This document shows, in pieces, positions 1 to 11,690 of a stretch of DNA of 64,000 nt. The DNA comes from Pelobates cultripes. Taxonomy: Eukaryota > Chordata > Amphibia > Anura > Pelobatidae. Made by a program: the position numbers and the translations under genes. Position 1 is the stretch's first letter. Every line of letters starts with the position of its first letter. The notes below the pieces were generated by a model that worked only from the letters and a program-made list of their open reading frames with translations, was not told where the DNA came from and did no database searches. The stretch spans positions 316,579,189 to 316,643,188 of the forward strand of contig OW240916.1 of NCBI GenBank assembly GCA_933207985.1, read 5' to 3'.

Positions 1-240
1 ACACTCAGTGTGCCCCTTCCTATCACTCCGGCCGGCCGGCCACCGTGGACCGGAGTGCAGCTCGGCCACGCTACAGGGGAGGGCAGGGGAGGGGAGAAGC
101 TGCAGCCGCCTGAGGCTCTTAACAGAGCGCTCAGGCGGCTGCAGTATTTAAAGGGCCGGCCCGCCGCGGCCGGTCTTACAGGAATTTAGGGCGGCCTGGG
201 GGGCAATTTCCTCCCTGCCCCCCGGCCCAGCCCGCCCCTG
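1..240. repeat. GC-rich repeat fragment entering the window
   Basis: This GC-rich stretch is rich in CCGG and GGCC runs. It resembles in composition the GC-rich right end of the hAT-like element near 60.6-60.8 kb, which also carries CACTG and CACTCAG-like words. It has no usable reading frame. It is probably the end of a DNA transposon whose rest lies outside the window, but no terminus is visible. Confidence 0.35.
101..144. repeat. 13-14 bp stem hairpin
   Basis: Two arms (TGCAGCCGCCTGAG and its exact reverse complement) flank a short loop that itself holds a GCTCT/AGAGC pair. The match is exact, so the hairpin is certain as sequence. Its role is unknown and may just be transposon subterminal structure. 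Confidence 0.7.
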
Positions 241-724
241 AGCTCTGGACATTCACAGTAGCGATATTTATCATTTTAATAGTGACGCAAAAGCAAGCAC
301 ACTTTACTGGAACGCACATTGAAAGGCAACGTTAAGAGGAAAGGAAGCGTGATGGAAGATCTTCGAGATCAAACATTGGAAGAAGGTTAATGAAGAGGAG
401 GAGCAAGGATTGTATACCAATAGGGGAAGGAGGGGAGGAGTTTCTGGAACCTGGAACATCCCCTGCTTAAACTAAAACAGTTTTTTTTTAACTTACACTG
501 AACTACACTGTGATTATCATCTGCACCTGTTATTGCTACATTGCCTGATCTTCAAAAAAAAGTGGAATGTGAATTTCCACGACACCAGACACTACACCAG
601 ATGCTAGAACCCAGTGCAGTCCCAAAAGAGAGAAAGAAAGTCAATCTATTATTAAATCATGAAGTTAATCCCTGGCTTTTGTCTTCCGTCAAAGGAAACC
701 TACAGTGTCCGGAATACAAGCACG
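241..724. other. No recognisable content
   Basis: I see no gene, repeat terminus or RNA signature here. The open frame at 541-741 has no recognisable domain and no coding character. Confidence 0.5.
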
Positions 725-1050
725 TATTTGTAACACTATAGTTCTGGAATAAATGTTTAGGTCCCTGGCCGCCCTCTCTGTGGAGATAAAAGATTTTTTA
801 CGTACCGGTACCTTTTCTCCATTGCCTTGCCATTCCCACTGCATCTTGATGATCTCAGCTAATCCAATGCTTTCCCATAGGACGCTGTGCAGCGCCAATC
901 GGAAATCCAATTCTAAATATGAATTGAATCAGTGCATCTCATTGGAGAGCGTTCAGTGCCTCCACGCAGAGAGGGGATTAGGAAGCACCTCTAGTGGCCG
1001 TCTGAGTGACTCGGTCTATTCTCTGTTTTGGTGACTATAGTGTCCCTATA
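725..1050. mobile_element. Fragment of TTAA/CACTATAG-type MITE
   Basis: The right end reads GGTGACTATAGTGTCCC, the terminal signature of the MITE group that recurs through the window. The interior has the group's 'CCTCTAGTGGC' and 'CAATGC' words. The left end is decayed, so the limits are approximate. Confidence 0.5.
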
Positions 1051-1848
1051 ATATTCATCCAACTTTACATTTTCTATTTGCTTCATTGTTGTCATGATGA
1101 TGGTCCTCATTGTTACTTTTATGCCCTTATTAACTCAAGCTTAAAGGGGAGCCATTACTTGTCTCGAAATTGCATCATTGAACGTAATATTGAAAATAAC
1201 CCAAAATGTGTGTTAACTTTTTTTTTTGCATATAATGCTCAGTTTTGTTTTAAATCTACAAGAAAGATCTAGAAAGACAAACAACTCACAATCCAGTTCA
1301 GTGTAGGCACAGCAAGGGCACACATTGCATTTGAGAAGGAGCAATGGAAACATTGGGAGAGATTCATCAAAGTGTCACAGACAGTTTTTCCCAATCTTTA
1401 GGCATTTTTTAAAGTACAGTTTATTGAATTGGCTAGTTGTTTTTTTGTAGGTCTTTTTTCTCCCAGCACAATGGAAACGTGTTCTGTTTCCTGTCACTCT
1501 TAATTTGGTGTCTTTTTCTGAAAATAATATTTCTGTGGAATAAAGCTTTTAGGTCATTTAGGCTGCGGGTCCTGGTCTCCTTTAAGGCTGGTTGTGAGGT
1601 GCATCCAGCTTCTGCAGAGTCTAATGCTGATCCTGTCGGCCATTCATTGAACCGCTGTCAGCCAATAATTGCTCTTCTTTGTATAGCTATATACCAAGAA
1701 TTGACGTTAGTAATTCCCAGAATTCCAATTACGTGTTGGCTGATGATGTCCAAGATTCTGCCAGAGTTGGAATTACACATCCGAGGGAAGAGAGTATTAT
1801 TTCCATTTATGCACTGAAACACTGCACACCAGATCCCACTGAAGTGGT
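1051..1848. other. No recognisable content
   Basis: No gene or intact repeat is recognised. Open frames at 1437-1817 and 1658-1888 overlap on opposite strands without any domain. Confidence 0.45.
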
Positions 1849-2118
1849 CATAGTGACATAGGCGTGCGCACGGGGTGTGCCTGGGCACACCCTAATCCCC
1901 GTGGCACGCCTATGGTTTGAGTCCTGCAGGAACAGCGTTCCTGCACTTTTTTTGAGCAGGAACGCTTTTCCTGCAGGCACTCAGTGCCCCCTGTTTCACC
2001 TCTTGCCCCTGTCATAGCGGGGGGGGGCAAGAGGTGATGGATTCCCCACCCGTTCAGCGCGCGGCAAGGGAGCTCTCTGCTGTTGGCTCTCTGCTTCCTC
2101 TCGCCGCGCGCTGATGCC

Positions 2119-2152
2119 GGGAGCCGGAATATGACGTCATATTCCGGCTCCC
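2119..2152. repeat. Perfect 34-bp palindrome centred on TGACGTCA
   Basis: Arms of 17 bp are exact complements and meet at ATGACGTCAT, which contains the CRE/ATF octamer TGACGTCA. A diverged relative (CCGGGAGCC...ATGACGTCA) occurs near 46.1 kb in another element. Whether CREB/ATF proteins bind is not shown. Confidence 0.8.
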
Positions 2153-2273
2153 AGCTCCAGCAGACAGCCCGTGCGGCGAGAGGGAGCAGACAGCAGAGAG
2201 CTCCCTCGCCGCGGCTCAGCTGGAGAAAGGCGCCTGCCCCCACTGGACCCCAGGGACAAGTCCACCAGCACTC

Positions 2274-2417
2274 CAGTGTGTGTGTGAGTGTGTGTCTGTG
2301 AGTATGTGTGTGTGTCAGTGTATGTGAGTATGTGTGTGTGTCAGTGTGTGTGTGTCAGTGTGTGTGTGTGTGTGTGTGTGTCTGTGAGTATGTATGTATG
2401 TATGTGTGTGTCTGTGA

Positions 2418-2480
<63 letters not shown>

Positions 2481-2482
2481 GA
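2274..2482. repeat. GT-rich / TA / CA microsatellite
   Basis: This is an interrupted (GT)n run, followed by (TATA) and (CA)n, so the tract is itself nearly self-complementary around 2440. It lies inside the hAT-like element. Several overlapping open frames here are artefacts. Confidence 0.9.
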
Positions 2483-2765
2483 GCCGGCGCTATCTGAGTG
2501 CCGGCTCTGCTCTAAGCCTTCATGGGCCGGCGGGGAGACCAAAGATCTACCTCACCGGCCCACAGCAGCATGGAGGGAGGCAGTAGAGGACCCAGGCTGC
2601 TCTAGACAGAAGCTCCGCCAGGTTCCTCTCGCCATATCTGAGCGTTGCTGCGGCAACGCTCAGATCTCGCGAGAGTTAACTCTAGCCCCGCAGGCTAGAG
2701 TTCACTCTCCACTGGACCACCAGGGATGGCACATGGCAGCAAGGATTTACTAATCTGCCAAATCC

Positions 2766-3062
2766 CTCCAAACATACAGCACACACACATACAGCACCTA
2801 CACACATACAGCTCACACACACACAGTACACTAACCGCACCCTCACAAACACACACAGCACCTTTAAAAAAAACACAACACCCTCACACACAGCACACTA
2901 ACACACCCTCACAAACAGCACCCTCACAGGACAAACATACACACACAAACACCCTCACACACAAACAGCACAGTCACAAACACGCACCCTCACACACACA
3001 TCACACTAACAGCACACAGCACACTAACAGCACACACAGCAGTGTGTGTGTGTGTGTGTATA
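2766..3062. repeat. CA-rich minisatellite
   Basis: Loose repeats of CACACA with AGCAC spacers end in a (TG)n/TATA junction near 3040-3065. The tract is inside the hAT-like element and non-coding. Confidence 0.85.
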
Positions 3063-3159
3063 TATAGATAGATACATACACACACACGCGCGTGGCGTGT
3101 GTTTGTGCTTTAGGGTGCACACCCTAATGCAATAGGCTGTGCACGCCTATGCATAGTGA

Positions 3160-4735
3160 TGTGAGTAAACCTTATATTTTAATTGATAAATATAGGGAAT
3201 ATGTGAACATAATGTCACCATTCTTGTCACCATTCCTGTGAATGGATGGTTTTCCTTTAATGGAAAAAGCCAATTGGAAAAAGCATGCCAGTTTTGCAAA
3301 ATCTAATGAACTGAAAATACATGATATTTGTATCTACTATTTATTTCCCAACTTTATACATTGACCAGCCTTTCAGCTCAAGTGGTGGGCCTGTTGAACG
3401 GACACTGTCAAGTAACGGGAATAAACATACACAGGAAAGAAACAATAGGAAGAATTGATTTGTACAATGAGCAGTCTAAATCCAGATTGCTATTCTGTAC
3501 ACAGAGTGTTGTGAGATGCGCATTGTTTCTGGCAAGAGGTTACAAAAAATTGAAAATCTATCCGCGCTGTAGATAGATGTATCAATGCGGACAGAACTCA
3601 ATGGCCGCCATAATGCATGGTACAGGGAATAGCTCCTGAAATTGAAAATACAAGATTGTGTGTGTGAGGGTAGGCTAGGGAAGAGAGGGGGTGCTTTCAC
3701 CGAAGCAATCTGTGTAATATGCTATAAAAGAATTGGCAGGGATTCAACACAGACATTAAGAAGATATACTTCTGCTATACCACAGCCACTGCTGGAAAGT
3801 TGCCAAGATAGGAATCTCAGTAATAATATTTCTGATTAGCAGTTTAACTCTTGCATTGCAAGAATCGGGGCAGAACGGTCAACTACGACACAAAACGTGT
3901 TCTCCCCATGACTCCTACAAGTAAGGTTAATCACCATTTCTATATGAAGATGTTTTAGAGGGATGGAAACACTCTATTAGTTTAAATCTTAAATCTGTGA
4001 TTTATTTTTTTTTTATATGCGCATGACTTATTTTCTTCTCTCATATCACAGATATCCTCTGTGGTTGTAAATTAGGAGATAGCATCCTTTTCATCAGAGT
4101 GGCTTGCAGTAAAATCCATTATCTTTCTTTTGTTTGAATTCAGTTCACATCAGCTTCTCATAGACTATAAAGAGGTTCAGTCTGTTCCAGAACAGTAATC
4201 ACAATCCATTAAACTGTGTTCCCTGTAGCCTTTGTTCCCAGTTACATGTGATACTGTAATTCTGTGCAAAAATGGGGGAAAAAACGGTAGTAATATAAAC
4301 TAAGGATATATTAACTCCTTACCGTTCAAAACCCTTTATCATCTGAGAATCTGTAGTTTGTTCTGAGAATGAGAGATAATAATAATTTTATAACACCTAT
4401 ACGTTGCACAACAAACACATTTTAATATGAGATATATTATATCGTTATTTTAATGGCAAATCGTGTATTCAGTTTCCGTAATGGACAATGGGACAAGTTA
4501 CACCTTGCAATGAAAAATAGAAATAAAGTTGAGACTGATGCTTTGCAGTGCAGATCCAGACATACATGCCCTAGCCTGTCTGAGATTAGTGGGAGTAATA
4601 CTCTCATGCAACTGCTGCTGCTTAGTCAAATCACTCTTTTGAAAGTGATATGCCGGGAAATGATCGGCGGAGACAGATACAGTGCATGTTTCTCCCGAGT
4701 ATTTCTCCTTCTGTATCACTGATAAATTGGAGGAA
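3160..4735. other. No recognisable content
   Basis: This is unique-looking, moderately AT-rich sequence. Open frames of 60-90 codons on both strands show no domain. No terminal repeats or RNA signatures were found. Confidence 0.45.
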
Positions 4736-5808
4736 TTAAAGGGACAGTCTAGACCCTTATAGAATGCTGGGATGCTTTATGTGTGAAGTGCATGTCCTTT
4801 TTTTGTCCTTTTTGTTTTACTAAAGGTGCGGAGTTCGCTATAAATTGGAACTTTTACACATTAAACTTGTTACACCACCTCGGCTGTTACTGCCTGGTTT
4901 GTTGAGCTCAGTGGAGCAGAACTGAAGAGGAAGGTGATTGCCCAGAGCTCCTGCCTACAAATACTTCTCATTGAGAAGCCACAGAAAGTCTATAATGAAT
5001 GCAGCGGCGAGGCTTATATTCCTGTCTGTCCGCACCACCCACGCCTCACCCTTCTGTAAGTCCCTACATTGACTTTCTGTACGATATAGGGATCAATTTA
5101 ATATTCTGGTTCTTGCTTTAAAATCTCTACATAATGCTGCTCCCACCTATCTATCCTCCCTTATTCACAAGTATGTCCTGTCTAGGACCTTACGATCTGC
5201 TGAAGACTTACGTCTATCTTCTGTCCGTACTCCCACCTCTGATGCTCGCCTTCTCGAGGGCTGCACTATTTCTGTGGAACTCCCTTCCCTTTTCCGTCAG
5301 ACGCTCACCCAGTCTCCACTCCTTCAAAAAATAATTATAATTCACAAAAGTGTATCAATTAAACTGTTAATGGCTCCCAAATGATTCCTCTCCTGCAAAG
5401 GACATTTTAAAAAAAGCACACAAATCTAATTCCCTAATACCTTTTGTGTCACTTTACCCCACTCCCTCTAGCATGTAAGCTCATAGAGCAGGGCCCTCAA
5501 TCTCTCTGTTCCTACAAGTCAAACTTGTCTGGTTACAATTACATGTTTGTTAGTCCACCCACTGTGCAGCGCTGCAGAATTTGTTGGTGCTATATAATAA
5601 TAATAAAGTCTGGGCGGGGTTAGAAGGGGAGGGCATCCAAAGACGCGGACAAAAGATCCACAGCTTTTGCAAGCTGTTTTAAACATACCTATACCTATTA
5701 TCAATTAATAAAAATAATTCAATGCATGCATATTCTTATTTGAGGTACTGTATGTCTACCAAGCAGTGATTTGTTTGTGTGTATTTGGGACGTGGAGTGT
5801 CCCTTTAA
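4736..5808. mobile_element. TTAA-flanked MITE carrying a LINE fragment
   Basis: The left end TTAAAGGGACAGTC and right end GAGTGTCCCTTTAA are inverted repeats bounded by TTAA, the target used by piggyBac-type elements. A LINE 3' piece (about 5030-5606) accounts for much of the interior, so the original MITE was shorter. No transposase is present. Confidence 0.7.
5030..5606 (+). mobile_element. LINE 3' end with ATAATA tail
   Basis: A frame at 5134-5334 ends in residues like LWNSLPFSVRRSPSLHSFKK, the usual C-terminus of a LINE RT protein. It is followed by a 3' UTR containing GCATGTAAGCTCATAGAGCAG and a TATAATAATAATAAA tail. A better copy of the same 3' end lies at 44986-45358. It is a heavily 5'-truncated dead copy, probably from the CR1/Rex1 side of LINEs, but the family is not certain. 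Confidence 0.7.
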
Positions 5809-6336
5809 AGAATTACTAAATTCACCCAGACCACTTTATCTCAATGAAGTGGTCTGGGTGCAATGACCTTGGGGTTTTAAACCTGCAATATAAAATATTG
5901 CACTTTTTTTAGAAAACGTCCTGTTTACATTGCAGGGTTAAACACACCTCTAGTAGCTGTTTTCCAGATAGCCACAGAGGCACCTCCGCTGCACTGACTA
6001 CATAAAACCTGGTCACATGTGGTTGCAGCTCATAGGAAATCATTGAATTCAATGTTTTCCATTGGAAACGTTTGGATGTTCATTTTTTGTCGCACATGCG
6101 CATCCACCTTCATTGTTTCTCTATGAGGCGCATTCTCATCACAGAAAGCAGAATGAAGTCGGGGAGGAGGCTCCGGCGGCATTGCTGAGCTAATCTCAGT
6201 GCTGGGAAACAGGCAAGGGAAAACCTTTTTTCTTGAAAATGGGGGGGGAGGGGGGTCCTAAACCTAATCTGCAACCTAGACACTAACGTTAGGAATGCAG
6301 GTTTCTATTCTTCTATTCTAGCATAGTGTTCCTGTC
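5805..6336. mobile_element. TTAA/CACTATAG-type MITE
   Basis: It starts at the same TTAA that closes the preceding element, has the family hairpin CAGACCACTT...AAGTGGTCTG close to its left end, and ends in AGTGTTCCTGTC. The right TTAA is lost. The two elements abut head to tail. Confidence 0.55.
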
Positions 6337-6510
6337 ATGTTACACACAGCTTGTGCTCAGCGGGGTAACTGCTGTGATTATTCCTCTATGGAGCGTATCT
6401 CACCCTCTATAGGGGGATACAGGAATGGAATGACTGATACTTCATTCTGACTGTTTCTCAGAAAGAGCACTATATACAATTCACAGACTGCAGGATGGGG
6501 TCTGTGGACA

Positions 6511-6915
6511 TTAAAGGAACACTATAGTATTAAGAATACAAAGCTTTATTCCTAACACTACAGTGTCACTCTGCACCTGCAGCAATAAAACACTTGATTC
6601 CAGGGTCGGGTTTCCTCAATGCTAGCTCTGTCACTTCCAAAGTCAGTGTGAGGAGGAACCTAATGCGTTGCAAGTGCTGAGTGCACGTTAGGCCTTCTCC
6701 ATAGGAAAGCATTGAATCAATGCATTTCTATGGGGATTTGCAAAGCGTGAGGAAGTCTAGTGTCATTTTACAGATTTAATCTCTGTGAAACTGCAGGAAG
6801 TGCCTCTAGTGGCTGTCTTAACCATTTCCCTAAAATTGCAATGTTTTGCATTGCAGAGTTAAAGGGACTGGGACACTGCACCCAGACCACTTCAATGCCT
6901 ATAGTGTCCCTTTAA
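6511..6915. mobile_element. TTAA/CACTATAG-type MITE
   Basis: TTAAAGGAACACTATAGT at the left and TATAGTGTCCCTTTAA at the right form inverted repeats with TTAA on both sides. Interior words such as CCTCTAGTGGC are shared with the copies at 9081 and 23297. There is no coding capacity. Confidence 0.8.
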
Positions 6916-6966
6916 GAGTAATAGTGGTTTTGATCGTTAGAGTATTCCTCTATGTCTTAGGACATG

Positions 6967-7093
6967 GATAGGCAACCTTCGGCACTCCAGATGTTGTGGA
7001 CTACATCCCACATAATGCTCTTACATTCATAATGCTGGCAAAGCATTATGGGAGGTGTAGTCCACGACATCTGGAGTGCTGAAGGTTGCCTAT
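6967..7093. mobile_element. Short fold-back MITE
   Basis: Two arms of about 45-50 bp (GATAGGCAACCTTC... and ...GAAGGTTGCCTATG) are near-perfect inverted repeats around a short centre. This is a hairpin MITE of hAT-like type. No clear 8-bp duplication could be fixed. Confidence 0.7.
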
Positions 7094-7098
7094 GTCTG

Positions 7099-7849
7099 TC
7101 ACATACCTTTAGAGTAACAAGCAATTTGATCCCAATTCTGAAGAGTCCATAACTCAGTATGAGGAATGCAGGTTTTAACAACAGCCAATCAATTCTTGCA
7201 CTTGGTTTTTTAATGGACTTAGCAGAGTTGACCGTAACTAGCTGCTATGTACTAATATTATCTAAACCTAGCTCTCACTGTATCAGTGCCAAAGGGGTTG
7301 TTTATTTGTTCATCCAGTTGACACTTAAAGTTAAAGTTAACTGATGTGAACTGCATATCTAAGTGGTTCTTACGTTTTTTTTTTTGTTTTTTTTTCAGGG
7401 ACCCAAATTACGTACATGCAGCTTGGTGATCCATTCTTAATTAGAAAATTATCTTAGTGACTCATTCTTCAGTTTTAATATAATTAGCGTCATACCAGAA
7501 TTTGAAAAACACCTTAATTAAGCTCTTCCCAGTATAAGAGAAATGTTTATTTTACTGCGGGTTTCAGTGCCGATACAGAAAGCGCCTGTGCTCAGATAAT
7601 TATAATGCACCAGAACCAACCACTGCTGGCACCTTGTAATGGGATGAATCCCCAATTTGGGGACGTAAGCCAGGGGTTAAAAACCATTGATTTATCTTAT
7701 TTTGTCATAGTTCCATTTGAGCTTCGTATTATTTGTGACCCCAAGTATTCATTCTGTAACCTGAACAGAGGTCCTAAAGACATTTCAGTTGTCTTGTTTT
7801 TTCTACTAAATGTAAGGTTCATAGTTAGTACCGGCATAATTAATAACCA
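7099..7849. other. No recognisable content
   Basis: No gene, repeat end or structured RNA was recognised in this AT-rich stretch. Confidence 0.45.
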
Positions 7850-7857
7850 GGGCGGTC

Positions 7858-8214
7858 TTTAACGTGGGGCAAAAGGGGCAGCTGCCCCGTGTGGAACTAC
7901 CACTGCGGGCCACACAATGAGGGGGCCTATTGGGTGGCCCATGATCTAAGGGCCACCCGATGGCAATGTATTTTCGGAGGCCCGGTCAGCACTGTGGCAC
8001 TTTAAAAGCGCGACCGGGCCCCCTACAATGATGTCACAATGCTGGGAGGAGGTCACTGCCCAGCATTCACTGAGTGCCGCGCGGAAGGAGAGGAGGGAGT
8101 CAGAGCTCACACTCACCAGCCTGAGGCAGCCACTGGACATCAGGGGAGTCACCCTACTGCACCTAAAAGGTAGGACACTAGAGGGTGACTCTAAAATTTA
8201 AATTTTGCATGTTT
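7858..8214. mobile_element. Left end of an hAT-like element
   Basis: The sequence begins CAGGGCGGTCTTTAAC, a typical hAT-type terminus, followed by GGGGCAGCTGCCCC and GC-rich subterminal DNA. A matching right terminus was not found. The adjoining minisatellite runs to about 8830, where TTAATAAA resembles the left flank TTAATAAC (7850-7857), so the right end may have been lost in the tract. Confidence 0.5.
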
Positions 8215-8830
8215 TTTATGTGTATGTGTGTCTGTTTGTATGTGTCTGTATCTGTTTGTATGTGTGTCTGTGTCTATCTGTTTTTGTGTGTCTGTATATC
8301 TGTTTGTATGTGTGTTTGTATGTGTATCTGTTTTTGTGTGTCTGTGTATCTATTTGTATGTGTGTCTGTATGTATGTGTATCTGTGTGTCCGTGTTTGTG
8401 TGTCCATTTGTGTATCTGTATGTCTTTCTGTGTGTCCGTATGTGTATCTGTGTATCTGTATCCCTATCTGTGTGTCTGTATGTCTGGATGTGTATCTGTG
8501 TCTGTATGTGTATCTGTGTGTCTGTATGCATATGTGTGTCTGTATGTGTATCTGTGTGTCCGTATGCCTATATGTGTCTCTGTATCTGTTTGTACGTGTG
8601 TAACTGTGTGTCTGTATGCGCGTATGTTTGTCTGTATGTTTATCTGTGTGTATTTGTCTGTATGTGTATCTGTGTGTTTGTATGTGTATCTGTGCGTGTA
8701 CATGTTTGTCTGTATGTGTGTCAGTGTGCGTATCTAAATTTGTATCATTCTGTATGTCTGTGTATCTGCATGTGTGTCAGTGTGTGTGTCTGTGTATCTG
8801 TATGTGTGTTAGTGTGTGTCAGTGTAGTAT
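8215..8830. repeat. GT-rich minisatellite (TGTATCTG/TGTGTCTG units)
   Basis: About 600 bp of degenerate 8-12 bp units such as TGTATGTG and TGTATCTG. Stop codons are rare, so open frames of up to 215 codons appear in several frames at once. These encode only Val/Cys/Ser/Tyr repeats and are not genes. Confidence 0.9.
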
Positions 8831-9080
8831 AGTTAATAAAAAACACTCTTCATATAAAAGAGTTTATTTCAAAATCGGCATTTAAGCCGTGAGGTAGTAA
8901 AGTTTCAATATTAAAAATCCACCTTATCACTGATTTGCTGAGGAGGCTTATTAATATATCCTCCTTTCCAATTAATTTTAACACTTCCAGTAGCCAGATT
9001 TTAACCCATAGTCTTTTAGAGAAAGAAGTATCAAGGTGGCAAAATGGTTTTATTATTGTAATAACTGTAGAGGTTGTGCA

Positions 9081-9583
9081 TTAAAGGACCACTATAGTGC
9101 CAGGAAAACATACTCGTTTTCCTGGCACTATAGTGCCCTGAGGGTGCCCGAACCCTCAGGGACCCCCTCCCGCCCAGCTCTGGAAGGGGGAAAGGGGTTT
9201 AAACTTACCTTTTTCCAGCGCTGGGCGGAGAGCTCTCTGCCTCCTCTCCTCCTCCGTTATGCCCCGCCGGCTGAATGCGCACGCGCGGCAAGAGCTGCGC
9301 GCGCATTCAGCCGGTCTCATAGGAAAGCATTTACAATGCTTTCCTATGGACGCTGGCGTGCTCTCACTGTGAAAATCACAGTGAGAAGCACGCAAGCGCC
9401 TCTAGTGGCTGTCAATGAGACAGCCACTAGAGGGAATAGGGGGAAGGCTTAACCCATTAGTAAACATAGCAGTTTCTCTGAAACTGCTATGTTTATTTAA
9501 AAATGGGTTAACCCTAGCTGGACCAGGCACCCAGACCACTTCATTAAGCTGAAGTGGTCTGGGTGCCTAGAGTGGTCCTTTAA
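9081..9583. mobile_element. TTAA-flanked MITE, full length
   Basis: TTAAAGGACCACTATAGTG at the left is mirrored by AGTGGTCCTTTAA at the right, with TTAA on both sides. The left end continues into a CAGGAAAAC...GTTTTCCTG hairpin and the right carries AGACCACTT...AAGTGGTCT. It has no transposase and is GC-rich inside. The element at 23297-23769 is another copy in the opposite orientation. Confidence 0.85.
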
Positions 9584-9980
9584 GGAAAAATACAAACAAA
9601 ACTGTCAAAAAATTCACCTCATTTACTAACGATATACAACATGATATTACATCTTTTATTACCTGTGTTGACTATGTTTTAATATATATTGTTTCAACTA
9701 ATTGGTTTTAATAGTGTAGTTATTATGTGTTTATAAACTGTAGCTAGCTATGTAATTAATGAACTCCAATAATATGGTGCTGGACTGCTTTAGGAGTAAA
9801 GAAGCTCGTTTGTTATGTCCAAAATGGACTCCAAAAAAATGGCTCCAGACTGCTCTAGGAGTTAAGAGTTTAGAGCGAGAGGATTACAGCTCTGAAATCG
9901 ACATTCGCATAATGACGTCATTGCGGAATGACGTTGTGACGTTGTTGGTCGAAGGAATGGAGGCACCGGACGCAGCTTAA
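9584..9980. other. No recognisable content
   Basis: No element end or gene is recognised. The open frame 9759-9980 is without a domain. Confidence 0.4.
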
Positions 9981-11690
9981 TGACGAAAGTACACAACGTT
10001 ACGGCGTTCTATGCTGTCCCGCATTAAAAGGGCTTTAAAGCTGTTGCGGCGGCATAGAATGCCATAACGGCTTTCAGTCCTGGCAGCTCCAATTTAATTA
10101 CCTCCGCCGCGATCCTCTTCTGGAGGGTTGCCTGACTGCCCAGGCAGCCCTCCCCCTGCAAATGAGGCCCCCTGGGGCCATGTGATCGCTCTCAAAGAGC
10201 GATCACATGGCCCCCTATAGCTGGCTGTGGATCTGCCAGCAGGGGGACTGTCTGAAATGTCAGACAGTCCCCCTGCTGGTGGGAAGTATTAAAAAAATGA
10301 TTAGACATGTGTAAAATTAAATTATAAAGTGTATTTTAATATTAATATAAGTACATATATTAGTATTAAAAGACACTTAGAATGACGTTACATATATACA
10401 ATATATATATTATATATATATGATAGATATATACACATATATTATATATATTCGTATAATTAAAATAATAAATAAATAAAATAATAAAATAAATAAATAA
10501 AATATTGAAACAAAATTTAATATAAATTATATATTCATATGTAATTTCATTCTAACTGTATTTTGTTATTAATATATATATAGGTAACAAAATACACTTA
10601 GAATGACATTCTATATATATCTATCTATATATAAAATAAAAATAACCCCAAATATATATATAGATAAATACATATAATTACATAAAAGATTACATTAGTA
10701 TACACGTAGAATTTAAATACCTATAAATGCATATATATTCAAATTCTACATGTATATTTAAGTAATCTTTTAACATAATTATGTGATTTGATTAATTAAA
10801 ATTTGATTGACATGCCTGACAACACAGGGAGAAACTGCAGAGAATTTAATTCGCAAGCACTATATTTGACCCTGTAACTCTCCAAGACACCATAAAACCT
10901 GTACATAGGGGGTACTGTTTTACTCGGAAGACTTCGCTGAACTCAAATATTAGTGTTTCAAACTGGTAAATTGTATTACAATGATGATATTTTAAGTAAA
11001 GGTGAAGTTTTTTGCATTTTTTACAAACGAATGGCACTTTTATGGACTATATTATTGTTGTAATATGTTTTACTATTTTAAAACACTAATATTTGTGTTT
11101 AATGAAGTCTCCCGGGAATAACAGTACCACCCATGTACAGGTTTTATGTTTTTTTGGAAAGTTAGAGAGTCACATATAAGGCTTGCATTTCATTTTTTTG
11201 ACATTGAAATTTGTTGCGTATGGTAGCCCAGGAATGAGAATTACCCCTATGATGGCATACCATTTGCAAAAGTAGATAATCCAAGGTATTGCAAGTAGGG
11301 TATGTCCAGTCTTTCTTAGTAGCCACACTGGCCAAATATTAGTTTTTTGCTTTTTTCACACAAAAACAAATATGAACGCTAACTTTGGCCAGTGTTTGTG
11401 ACTAAGTGGCTACTAAAAAACTAAACATACCCACTTTCAATACCTTGGGTTGTCTACTTTTTTAAATGGTATGCCATCATGGGGGTAATTCTCATTTCTG
11501 GGTTACCACACCGTCTCAAAGGTAACATTACTAATCTGCCAAATTTCAATTTGAAAATGGAACGTTCTATATTTGACCCTGTAACTTTCCAAAACACCAT
11601 AAAACCTGTTAATGGGGGGTAATGTTGTACTGGTGAGACATTGCTGACTACAAATATGTGCATTTTATTGCAGTAAAACCTAACAGTAAC
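9981..11690. repeat. AT-rich composite repeat built of hairpins (left part)
   Basis: A chain of inverted repeats lies here: about 10178-10210 (GTGATCGCTCT/AGAGCGATCAC), 10236-10276 (GGGGGACTGTC/GACAGTCCCCC), 10685-10771, 10846-11195 (arms of about 150 bp around 11040) and 11221-11515 (arms of about 120 bp). Words such as CCATAAAACCTGT recur. It looks like an old non-autonomous DNA transposon or palindromic satellite. The gypsy element at 11691 interrupts it, and it resumes at 17776. Confidence 0.65.

Larger units (their letters stand above)
1857..3151. mobile_element. hAT-like non-autonomous DNA transposon
   Basis: The ends are inverted repeats: CATAGGCGTGC at the left, and its complement closing the right end. 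Both are followed inward by related GGGTGTGC/GCACACCC words. An exact 8-bp duplication, CATAGTGA, lies at 1849-1856 and 3152-3159, the size typical of hAT transposons. No transposase frame is present, so it would have moved in trans. The interior holds a perfect palindrome (2119-2152), a GT/TA/CA microsatellite and a CA-rich tract. Open frames inside are by-products of dinucleotide repeats. Confidence 0.85.

Noticed and set aside
1848..2243. 131-codon minus-strand frame
   Set aside because: It overlaps the GC-rich end and palindrome of the hAT-like element and has no recognisable domain.
2288..3067. Open frames over the GT and CA tracts
   Set aside because: Dinucleotide repeats without stop codons; not coding.
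8185..8885. Open frames up to 215 codons, Cys/Val/Ser/Tyr-rich
   Set aside because: They translate a GT-rich minisatellite, occur in several frames and both strands, and have no domain.
9085..9120. CACTATAGTG terminal words resembling a T7 promoter core
   Set aside because: They are MITE terminal repeats shared by many copies in a vertebrate genome; the full phage promoter is absent.
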